DNA of 8,058 nucleotides, taken from NCBI GenBank assembly GCA_023436145.1, contig JAEZKP010000083.1:1-8058 (forward strand). Reading direction: 5' to 3'. Made by a program: the position numbers and the translations under genes. The notes beneath the pieces are model-generated. The model did no database searches. It had not been told where the DNA came from and was given only the letters and a program-made list of their open reading frames with translations. The first letter of the stretch is position 1. Each line of letters begins with the position of its first letter. Origin of the DNA: Fibrobacterota bacterium (GTDB lineage: Bacteria > Fibrobacterota > Chitinivibrionia > Chitinivibrionales > Chitinispirillaceae). Below are positions 1 to 5,392 of this stretch, piece by piece.

Positions 1-80
1 GAGATTAACCATAAAACTGGTTTTTCTAATCGTTTTTAATCTTTCTGGTTAGAATGTTATTTCCAGAGAATCTTTTCAGC

Positions 81-169
81 GGCAAACTCCCTTCTTTATT
101 TCCCCGGAGGTGATTTCTTTACAGAGAAGGATTTCACCTCCGGGGTGTCTGCGGCTCCGCAGAGTTGCC
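81..169. repeat. Nested inverted-repeat element upstream of gdhA
   Basis: Three nested or adjacent palindromes are visible. The core is a perfect 12-bp stem (CCCCGGAGGTGA at 102-113 with its complement at 134-145) around a 20-base loop. Just right of it, 148-154 pairs with 157-163 (TCTGCGG/CCGCAGA). The outer arms 81-89 and 162-169 (GGCAAACTC/GAGTTGCC) pair with one bulged base and enclose the whole block. The block is richer in GC than its surroundings and contains no convincing ORF. This architecture resembles REP/MITE-type extragenic palindromic elements. Because only one copy is in the window, dispersal in the genome is inferred and not shown. The GGAGGTGA arm also resembles a Shine-Dalgarno sequence, but no start codon follows it. 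Confidence 0.55.
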
Positions 170-209
170 CCCTTTCAAAGAGTTCTTTTCTGGCGATAGA
201 CCTCTATGG

Positions 210-225
210 CCAAAATCTGTTTTGG
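210..225. other. Small hairpin (6-bp stem, 4-base loop)
   Basis: CCAAAA (210-215) pairs with TTTTGG (220-225) across the loop TCTG. It lies between the large inverted repeat and the heptamer arrays, so it is part of the same structured leader upstream of gdhA. It has no T-tract, so it is not a standard terminator. The function is unknown. Confidence 0.35.
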
Positions 226-237
226 ACAGAAATGATC

Positions 238-303
238 TCAGATTTTAGATTTCAGTCCTCAGATTCCCAACTCTTAAAATCTAAAATCTGAAATCTGAAA
301 CCT
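238..303. repeat. Opposed short tandem heptamer arrays forming a 15-bp stem
   Basis: On the right side, four heptamers run in register from 276 to 303: AAAATCT, AAAATCT, GAAATCT, GAAACCT. On the left side, 240-267 holds the opposite orientation in heptamer register: AGATTTT, AGATTTC, AGTCCTC, AGATTCC. As a result 238-252 and 277-291 are perfect 15-base inverted repeats that could form a hairpin with a 24-base loop. Such heptameric short tandem repeats are known as dispersed intergenic elements in several bacterial groups. That classification is inference, since no second locus is available here. Confidence 0.6.
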
Positions 304-334
304 GCTATCAAAATGTCCGTGTTTTCCGTAAATG

Positions 335-353
335 AATACGTGATTCACGTATT
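335..353. promoter_or_regulatory. Operator-like palindrome upstream of gdhA
   Basis: AATACGTGA (335-343) and TCACGTATT (345-353) are perfect 9-base inverted arms around a single central base. Size and symmetry suit a dimeric helix-turn-helix regulator. It is centred about 114 bases before the gdhA start codon, so it could control the gdhA-ferredoxin transcript. No regulator gene is adjacent and no unambiguous promoter boxes lie next to it. It is followed by a short T-run, so a weak hairpin role cannot be excluded. Confidence 0.4.
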
Positions 354-457
354 TTTGTAACCACCTCTATGAAGCCTGCTTTTTCATAATTATTTTTTTC
401 CCCAATAAATTTCTATTTTTTCGATAAACTATAAACCATCTAAAGGCGGTCCTGGTT

Positions 458-1822
458 ATGAGCAGCAATCAAAGCAGTGTGCTGGAAGTTCAGCTGAACG
501 AATTTATGGCCAAAGTAATAGCTAAAAACCATGGTGAGCATGAGTTTCACCAGGCAGTTCAGGAAGTGGCAGAGAGCCTTATTCCCTTTATAGAAGAAAA
601 CCCCCAGTATAAAAAAGCTCAGATACTCGAAAGGATTGTTGAACCCGAGAGAGTGATAATGTTCCGGGTAGCATGGGTGGATGATAAAGGCCAGATCAGA
701 GTCAACCGCGGATACAGAATCCAGATGAACAGCGCCATTGGACCTTATAAAGGCGGCTTGAGATTTCATCCTACAGTGAACCTTGGAATTCTCAAATTTC
801 TGGCATTTGAACAGATTTTTAAAAACAGCCTTACCACTTTGCCTATCGGTGGAGGAAAAGGCGGATCTGATTTTGATCCTAAAGGAAAATCGGATAATGA
901 AATAATGCACTTTTGCCAAAGTTTTATGACTGAACTGTTCCGACATGTAGGGCCCGATACTGATGTTCCTGCAGGTGATATTGGTGTTGGTGGACGTGAA
1001 ATCGGATATCTGTTCGGGCAGTATAAAAGAATTCGCAACGAATTTACAGGTGTGTTAACCGGAAAAGGAATTCCTTGGGGAGGAAGTCTCATACGGCCTG
1101 AAGCCACTGGCTATGGGTGCGTATTTTTTGTCCAGGAAATGCTTGCAACACGTCAGCAGAGTGTCAAAGGTAAAACTGTCGCAATCAGTGGTTCTGGAAA
1201 TGTAGCACAGTATGCTGCAGAAAAAATCAACCAGCTTGGCGGAAAAGTAGTAACCATGTCAGATTCTGATGGCTTTATTTATGATCCGGATGGAATAAAC
1301 GAAGAAAAACTGGCCTTCATTATGAAATTGAAAAACCAGAAACGCGGCAGAATCGGTGAATATGCGGCAAATTTCAAATCTGAATACTTCCCCAATGAAC
1401 GTCCATGGAAAATACCATGTGATATAGCTCTTCCCTGTGCCACTCAGAATGAGATCAGCGGTGAAGAAGCAAAAACTCTCATTAAAAATGGCTGTATCGC
1501 AGTCAGCGAGGGTGCAAATATGCCTTCAACTCCTGAAGCAATCGAAGCCTATCTCGAAGCCGGAATCCTCTTTGGCCCTGGTAAAGCTGCAAACGCCGGT
1601 GGTGTTGCGGTCTCGGGACTGGAAATGACCCAAAACTCAATGCGCCTGCCCTGGACCCGTGATGAAGTGGAAGATCATTTACATAAGATCATGGTTAACA
1701 TCCATAACACATGCGTTAAATATGGAAAAGACGAATCCGGATTTGTCAACTATGTCAAAGGTGCAAATATCGGTGGTTTCCTCAAAGTTGCAGATGCCAT
1801 GCTGGCTCAGGGCGTACTCTAA
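458..1822 (+). CDS. gdhA: Glutamate dehydrogenase, hexameric small-subunit type
   Basis: This enzyme reversibly converts 2-oxoglutarate, ammonium and NAD(P)H to glutamate in the cytosol. The 454-residue product matches the usual ~450 residues of the 50-kDa hexameric class. The N-terminal Glu/Leu/Phe/Val dehydrogenase dimerisation domain holds the substrate signature: K98 in YKGGLRFHP, K122 in FKNSL, catalytic K134 in PIGGGKGGSDFDPKG, and D174 in PAGDIGVGGRE. These correspond to E. coli K92, K116, K128 and D168 with a constant offset of 6. The C-terminal Rossmann domain carries GSGNVAQYA (about 245-253), followed by SDSDG (268-272). That S-D-S pattern resembles NADP-type enzymes, while the following GFIYDPDGI resembles the clostridial NAD enzyme, so cofactor preference is left open. 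The start is supported by a Shine-Dalgarno AAGGCGGT at 443-450. Only 15 bases separate the gene from the downstream ferredoxin gene, so cotranscription is likely. The gene is intact. Confidence 0.96.
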   Translation: MSSNQSSVLEVQLNEFMAKVIAKNHGEHEFHQAVQEVAESLIPFIEENPQYKKAQILERIVEPERVIMFRVAWVDDKGQIRVNRGYRIQMNSAIGPYKGGLRFHPTVNLGILKFLAFEQIFKNSLTTLPIGGGKGGSDFDPKGKSDNEIMHFCQSFMTELFRHVGPDTDVPAGDIGVGGREIGYLFGQYKRIRNEFTGVLTGKGIPWGGSLIRPEATGYGCVFFVQEMLATRQQSVKGKTVAISGSGNVAQYAAEKINQLGGKVVTMSDSDGFIYDPDGINEEKLAFIMKLKNQKRGRIGEYAANFKSEYFPNERPWKIPCDIALPCATQNEISGEEAKTLIKNGCIAVSEGANMPSTPEAIEAYLEAGILFGPGKAANAGGVAVSGLEMTQNSMRLPWTRDEVEDHLHKIMVNIHNTCVKYGKDESGFVNYVKGANIGGFLKVADAMLAQGVL

Positions 1823-1837
1823 TAAAGGTGGTAAACA

Positions 1838-2026
1838 ATGGCACACTCAATTAACAATCTCCTGTGCACATCCTGCCAGAAATGCCTGAAATCATGTCCG
1901 CAAAATGCAATCAGTGAACATGACAGAAGCTTTCTGGTCATAGATGAAGCTCTTTGTATGGATTGTGGTGAATGTATCAATATTTGCCCTGAAAATGCCA
2001 TAATGGCTTTAACTAGAGCAGTATGA
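1838..2026 (+). CDS. 2[4Fe-4S] clostridial-type ferredoxin
   Basis: This 62-residue low-potential electron carrier has two classic CxxCxxCxxxCP cluster motifs: C10, C13, C16 and C20-P, then C40, C43, C46 and C50-P. The two halves are pseudo-symmetric (PQNAI and PENAI follow the two clusters). The family usually has 55-60 residues, so nothing is missing. Such proteins exchange single electrons at very low potential between cytosolic oxidoreductases such as pyruvate:ferredoxin oxidoreductase, hydrogenases or transhydrogenases. The Shine-Dalgarno AAAGGTGG lies at 1824-1831, directly after the gdhA stop, and a strong terminator follows 46 bases after its own stop. It is therefore the last gene of a gdhA-ferredoxin transcript. 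The partner enzyme cannot be told from sequence. A GDH does not itself use ferredoxin, so the link is presumably regulatory or via a transhydrogenase or glutamate synthase encoded elsewhere. Confidence 0.93.
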   Translation: MAHSINNLLCTSCQKCLKSCPQNAISEHDRSFLVIDEALCMDCGECINICPENAIMALTRAV

Positions 2027-2071
2027 ACTATGTGAAATATTAAACCATACTATCTATTTTGAGCTTTAATT

Positions 2072-2107
2072 AGAGCTCTTCTTTAACAGAAGAGCTCTTC
2101 TTTTTTT
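2072..2107 (+). terminator. Rho-independent terminator of gdhA-ferredoxin transcript
   Basis: A perfect 11-bp stem (AGAGCTCTTCT at 2072-2082 with its complement at 2088-2098) encloses a 5-base loop TTAAC and runs into TTC and then seven T (2101-2107). It lies 46 bases after the ferredoxin stop codon, which supports gdhA and the ferredoxin gene as a closed two-gene unit. Confidence 0.9.
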
Positions 2108-2231
2108 ATATGCCAGGGAAAAGATTTCATTCAAGTAAAGACGATGGAGACTATTTTGATAGGGAATACTTTTAAGTTGATATGTCAAAGGCGCTGAAAA
2201 ATTTTATACACTCACCTGTAATCTTATCTAT
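2108..2231. other. Spacer between the two terminators, no gene seen
   Basis: Together with the two terminators and the tail at 2271-2386, this makes a 360-base gene-free interval between the ferredoxin gene and the minus-strand SLOG-like gene. A 21-codon reading frame at 2110-2175 has no ribosome-binding site and starts just inside the T-tract of the preceding terminator, so it is not called. Nothing else is recognisable. Confidence 0.6.
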
Positions 2232-2270
2232 AAAAAAAGGCCGGACAGAGAACCTCCCGGCCTTTTTTTT
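2232..2270. terminator. Probable bidirectional terminator
   Basis: AAAAAAAGGCCGG (2232-2244) is exactly complementary to CCGGCCTTTTTTT (2257-2269), with a 12-base loop. The GGCCGG core is flanked by A7 on the left and T8 on the right, so transcripts in both directions end in a U-tract. On the minus strand it would terminate the SLOG-like gene, whose stop is 117 bases away. On the plus strand it would back up the ferredoxin terminator. Confidence 0.82.
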
Positions 2271-2329
2271 GTTTACCATCAAGAGCCTATTTATCCTGAA
2301 TCCATCTTTTACCTGTTTTTTACGGATGG

Positions 2330-2354
2330 ATGCCCGATAAAACAACTCGGGCAT
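2330..2354. other. 8-bp hairpin downstream of the SLOG-like gene
   Basis: ATGCCCGA (2330-2337) pairs with TCGGGCAT (2347-2354) around a 9-base loop. It lies 33 bases beyond the stop of the minus-strand gene. No T-tract follows on either strand, so it may stabilise the mRNA 3' end but is not a typical intrinsic terminator. Confidence 0.35.
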
Positions 2355-2386
2355 GATGGATTTAGGGCATTATGAACAGGAACTAT

Positions 2387-2935
2387 TTATCCAAATGAAC
2401 GGGAAAACAGATCTTCAATTGCTTTCTTGCTCTCTTCGGTCAATTCACGTGTACCAGTACCGCAAAATGTATGCTCATGAATAACAGGTTTGTCCTCTAC
2501 CCATTCATTCTGCTTCCAGGTAAACCACAGATGCCTCTCTTTGTCAAAAACATGGACATTGCGATTAAAAAACTTCCCCAGCTCAACTCCCCATCCGGTA
2601 CCACCTTTAACTGTATTGTCACTTTGAATAACTCCTACTGCAAAGATCTGACTGCCTTTGTTAACCATATGGAAAATTGATTGGAGAACTCTGCGTATAG
2701 CATCAGAATGTGCATATTGACGATGCATATGCATGGAAACAATTTCCATACTGATATCACCACGGCGAAGTTCCTCATCACTGAGCATTACCACATTTTT
2801 CTCCCGCTTAATGAAATGCCCCTCATAAGAAAATGTAATCTCATTTACCCCCCAGCGTTGTGCGCACTCCCCAAAAAACGACTCGGCGCCCGCATGCCCG
2901 CCGCTGTATAAGGTACATTCTGATGGTTTGAGCAT
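2387..2935 (-). CDS. Uncharacterised protein with SLOG-like nucleotide-binding motifs
   Basis: I do not recognise a named family member. The 182-residue product opens with a hydrophobic strand and glycine turn, LYSGGHAGAESFFGE (about 9-23), followed by a helix and ITFSYEGH (33-40). A second glycine motif, VKGGTGWGVELGKFF (109-123), is followed by strand VHVFD (127-131). The pair SGG-x2-G-A-E early and GGTGWGxE late resembles the DprA/LOG (SLOG) Rossmann-like superfamily, whose members bind or cleave nucleotide-derived ligands. There is no signal peptide or membrane segment, so it should be cytosolic. The start is ATG at 2935, because GAAGGGGTGG (plus-strand 2938-2947) sits just before it. An upstream in-frame extension to 3004 lacks such a site and encodes a hydrophobic tail unlike the rest. 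It is a single gene, divergent from the thioesterase gene, with a probable terminator at 2232-2270. The protein is real; its ligand is unknown. Confidence 0.85.
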   Translation of the reverse strand: MLKPSECTLYSGGHAGAESFFGECAQRWGVNEITFSYEGHFIKREKNVVMLSDEELRRGDISMEIVSMHMHRQYAHSDAIRRVLQSIFHMVNKGSQIFAVGVIQSDNTVKGGTGWGVELGKFFNRNVHVFDKERHLWFTWKQNEWVEDKPVIHEHTFCGTGTRELTEESKKAIEDLFSRSFG

Positions 2936-3095
2936 GTCCACCCCTTCTATGGTTATGATACAGATTAGATTAAGCTCAATATAAAATAGAACCTGAAAGT
3001 ACAAAACAGAAAAAAGATTTTAATCTGAATATATCATGATTGTTTGTTATCAGATTGCAGCAACTAAACGTATCATTTTATTTTAAAGTACTGTG

Positions 3096-3101
3096 TATAA
3101 T
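3096..3101 (+). promoter_or_regulatory. Candidate -10 box for the thioesterase gene
   Basis: A perfect TATAAT lies 31 bases before the start codon and 7 bases before the Shine-Dalgarno. No good -35 hexamer is found 16-18 bases upstream. If used, it would produce a very short leader of about 20 bases. It lies in the 191-base spacer between two divergent genes. Confidence 0.35.
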
Positions 3102-3126
3102 TCATATCAAAGGAGATCATCCACCT

Positions 3127-3504
3127 ATGGACACCTACAGTTTTGTGCGACCAGAGCACCTGAATCATCATAATTTTCTTTTCGGTGGCCAACTGCTTAA
3201 ATGGGTTGATGAGTACACCTGGCTTGCTGCAGCGCTCGAATACCCCAGATGTATTCTGGTAACCCGCGCTATGGATAACATCTCCTTTACCAAAAGAGTC
3301 TGCAGCGGAGCAATACTGCGCTTCAATATCGAATGGAAATCTCAGGGATACTCATCAGTGACCTACACCACAAAAGTCTTTGCCCAAGAATTGGAAAATG
3401 GTGAAGAATCACTGGTTTTTTCCACTAATGTCACTTTTGCCTGCATAAATGAACAAAATGAAAAGCAGATGCTACCTGAGAGAATTCAAAAGACTGAGCC
3501 TTAA
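3127..3504 (+). CDS. Hotdog-fold acyl-CoA thioesterase (YciA/acyl-CoA hydrolase type)
   Basis: This is probably a cytosolic hydrolase of acyl-CoA thioesters. The 125-residue product contains the hotdog signature HLNHHNFLFGGQLLKWVDE (11-29), equivalent to the N-x2-G-x-L-F-G-G-x-L-x3-M-D segment of the 4HBT acyl-CoA hydrolase family. D28 is at the position of the conserved acidic residue, and strands follow at LVTRAMDNISF (44-54) and ILRFNIEW (63-70). The usual glycine before LFGG is replaced by N16-F17, a small deviation. The start at 3127 is chosen because AAAGGAG (3109-3115) lies 11 bases before it. An in-frame ATG at 3040 would add 29 residues with no family match and no ribosome site. At 125 residues it is slightly shorter than YciA (about 130). 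Its 3' end lies only 14 bases from the convergent dacB stop. Substrate chain length cannot be told. Confidence 0.86.
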   Translation: MDTYSFVRPEHLNHHNFLFGGQLLKWVDEYTWLAAALEYPRCILVTRAMDNISFTKRVCSGAILRFNIEWKSQGYSSVTYTTKVFAQELENGEESLVFSTNVTFACINEQNEKQMLPERIQKTEP

Positions 3505-3518
3505 ACTTACCTTTGAGG

Positions 3519-4970
3519 CTACTTTATGTATTCAGAGACACATTTATAGAATTCTTCAATAATTCCCTCCTGAATCATCCAATTGTCATACTGGCCACTT
3601 CCCACATTGTTGCAGATAATGGCAAAAGCATACGTCTTTCCAGGTTTCAACAGATACCCGGCAAGTGAACTCACATTAAAAGAATTAAGCGTTCCGGTTT
3701 TTCCCCTCACTATCCCCTTAAGTCTGGAGTTTCTGAATCTTGACTTAAGAGTTCCATCAACACCAGAAACCGATAAGGCACCCAGATATTCGGGTAAATA
3801 AGATTTCTGGTTCCAGACATGGGCCAGCAAAGAAACAACCTGTTCGGCACTGATACGGTTGACATCTCCTAAACCGGAACCGTTCTTAAACTGCAGTTCA
3901 CCCGGTAATTTGTTCTGTTTCCACCAGTTAGCAATCACTGATGATGAATTTGACCAGGAACCTGACTCTCCTGAAATAGCAGAAAGCGTTTTATAAATCA
4001 TCTCTGAAGAGAAATTATTGGAATACTTGAACATTGCATTCAAATAAACCGGAAGCGGTTCTGAACCAAATTGGTAAAGAGCCTTTTTTGAAGTGATGCT
4101 ATCAGGAAGTTGGGTATGAACCATTTTTCCCCTCACCTTTATCCCCGCATCATTTAGCTGAGCCAGAATTGCACCGCCAAATGTTTCCCAGGTTTGCCAT
4201 ACCTTGCGATATGTGTATCTGGGAGACTCATTTGCCGCCATTCCACCCTTAATTATCACACTGGTACCCAGATCCGTGGCAGCCGTTTGAATATCAATAT
4301 TTCCACTCTTTCCCGACTCGATAGTTTTGGCAGTGGAAATTATTTTCAAGCCGGAAATTCTGGGGAAAACATCCACGTATACCGGTGAGCCGACTATTGC
4401 ACCTGTGCGGTGGTGAATTGCTATCGAATTGAAACTGGATGAAAGTGCCCCTATTAGGGGCAGGTAGGCTCTGCTGCTGCTATCATCATTAAAGCCTGGT
4501 CCTACAGTAACCGAATCAAAGAAAGAATCATCAAATAAAAGATCTCCTCGTATGTCACGAATCCCAAGGTGATAAAGATGCTGGGCAAATAACCAGATTC
4601 GCTCTGCGGTAAATCCTGGATCACCTCCTCCATAAAAACAGAGATTACCATGGATTATCCCAGAGTCACTGTCAAAAGTCCCATCCGCAAATACCCGGGT
4701 AAAAAACTGATAATTACTGCCCAGAAGCTCAAAAGCAGCCGCACCTGTCACTAGTTTAGAAACCGAAGCAGGATTGAGCATCTCTGAGCCATTTACCGAT
4801 ACCAATATTTTCTGTTCTTCCAGATCCTTGATTACCACCCCGATACCCTTACCGATATACTTTTTGGCACTGAGGTAATTCTGTATCTCTTGCTGAATAT
4901 CAATATCAGCGCCCCAGCTTTTTACTATTACCGATATACAGGCAAAAATTACCACAGCTGACCGTTTCAT
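3519..4970 (-). CDS. dacB: D-alanyl-D-alanine carboxypeptidase/endopeptidase, PBP4 (peptidase S13)
   Basis: This periplasmic low-molecular-weight penicillin-binding protein trims the terminal D-Ala of, or cleaves cross-links between, peptidoglycan stem peptides. The 483-residue product begins with a signal peptide (basic KR, a hydrophobic run of about 12, probable cleavage near SWG-A at 20-21). All three active-site motifs are present: S69-V-S-K72 in NPASVSKLVTG, S317-N318-N319 in KYSNNFSSEM, and K424-T-G in RGKTGTLNS. The roughly 240 residues between the first two motifs match the large inserted domains typical of S13 enzymes, and length agrees with E. coli DacB (477). Start choice: the ATG at 4970 lies 6 bases after an AGGAGG (read on the minus strand), whereas a TTG directly before it (4973) lies only 3 bases away and is less likely. 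No obvious terminator lies beyond the stop, where the gene converges with the thioesterase gene. It looks intact and active. Confidence 0.94.
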   Translation of the reverse strand: MKRSAVVIFACISVIVKSWGADIDIQQEIQNYLSAKKYIGKGIGVVIKDLEEQKILVSVNGSEMLNPASVSKLVTGAAAFELLGSNYQFFTRVFADGTFDSDSGIIHGNLCFYGGGDPGFTAERIWLFAQHLYHLGIRDIRGDLLFDDSFFDSVTVGPGFNDDSSSRAYLPLIGALSSSFNSIAIHHRTGAIVGSPVYVDVFPRISGLKIISTAKTIESGKSGNIDIQTAATDLGTSVIIKGGMAANESPRYTYRKVWQTWETFGGAILAQLNDAGIKVRGKMVHTQLPDSITSKKALYQFGSEPLPVYLNAMFKYSNNFSSEMIYKTLSAISGESGSWSNSSSVIANWWKQNKLPGELQFKNGSGLGDVNRISAEQVVSLLAHVWNQKSYLPEYLGALSVSGVDGTLKSRFRNSRLKGIVRGKTGTLNSFNVSSLAGYLLKPGKTYAFAIICNNVGSGQYDNWMIQEGIIEEFYKCVSEYIK

Positions 4971-5088
4971 CAATCTCCTCCTGTTATTTCGACTATTTTT
5001 GTTTTCATATATGTTTCAAAAACCTATTTTAAAGAAAACATAAATTTAGCAATTAGTCCATCCTTTTCTAACATTTTAGGAGTACAGT

Positions 5089-5301
5089 ATGCCCAAATAC
5101 GCCATTGCTTTCATTGCACCATCCGAATCTGCTCAACTTCGGCACAAAATTCTCGAAGGAGAGAATAAAGACATCGCACTGCGTAAATTTTTCACCGAAG
5201 AAGCCAGTGAGTTTTATTCAAATGATGAACAGGGCTTTTATTACTTCAAAGATGATTTTTTTGACACAAACACATCATCAGGAAGCATAATTGAGATTTA
5301 A
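5089..5301 (+). CDS. Unrecognised small acidic protein, 70 residues
   Basis: I do not recognise this protein. It begins MPKYAIAFIAP, a likely beta strand, and continues with a predicted amphipathic helix (about 16-42) containing EGENKDIALRKFFTEEA. An aromatic and acidic stretch follows (FYSNDEQGFYYFKDDFFD, about 42-59), and it ends with a short strand GSIIEI. There is no signal peptide, cysteine or membrane segment. The strand-helix-strand order resembles many small cytosolic adaptor-like proteins, but no function is assigned. The start is well supported by TAGGAG-type Shine-Dalgarno (about 5078-5083), 5-6 bases before ATG. It diverges from dacB across 118 bases and converges with the NqrF-like gene. 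A second ORF in another frame over the same bases is a shadow without a ribosome site. Confidence 0.75.
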   Translation: MPKYAIAFIAPSESAQLRHKILEGENKDIALRKFFTEEASEFYSNDEQGFYYFKDDFFDTNTSSGSIIEI

Positions 5302-5342
5302 ACAATAAAAAAGCCCTCTGTACTCTTCCTAAAGGATCATTT

Positions 5343-5373
5343 TCCTTCTTTATATATACTCAGAAAAGAAGGA
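5343..5373. other. 9-bp hairpin between convergent genes
   Basis: TCCTTCTTT (5343-5351) pairs perfectly with AAAGAAGGA (5365-5373) around a 13-base AT-rich loop. It sits between the convergent small-protein and NqrF-like genes, where a shared transcription end would be expected. No T-tract follows on either strand, so a canonical intrinsic terminator is not supported. Confidence 0.4.
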
Positions 5374-5392
5374 CAATGCTTATCAGGAATCG

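Noticed and set aside
440..946. Minus-strand 168-codon reading frame opposite gdhA
   Set aside because: It lies wholly opposite the strongly conserved gdhA coding sequence, has no family features and is best explained as an antisense shadow.
766..1107. Minus-strand 113-codon reading frame opposite gdhA
   Set aside because: Antisense to the catalytic region of gdhA; its proline-rich product mirrors the glycine-rich sense codons.
2110..2175. 21-codon ORF (MPGKRFHSSKDDG...) after the first terminator
   Set aside because: No Shine-Dalgarno, starts next to the terminator T-tract, and too short to judge without conservation.
2172..2354. 60-codon minus-strand ORF between the terminators and the SLOG-like gene
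   Set aside because: It spans the 2232-2270 bidirectional terminator and a further hairpin, and has no recognisable protein features.
2936..3004. 23-residue N-terminal extension of the SLOG-like gene
   Set aside because: The hydrophobic extension lacks a ribosome site, while the internal ATG at 2935 is preceded by AGGGGTGG.
3497..3520. Terminator between the convergent thioesterase and dacB genes
   Set aside because: Only a 5-bp stem (AGCCT/AGGCT) with a 14-base loop and no clear T-tract.
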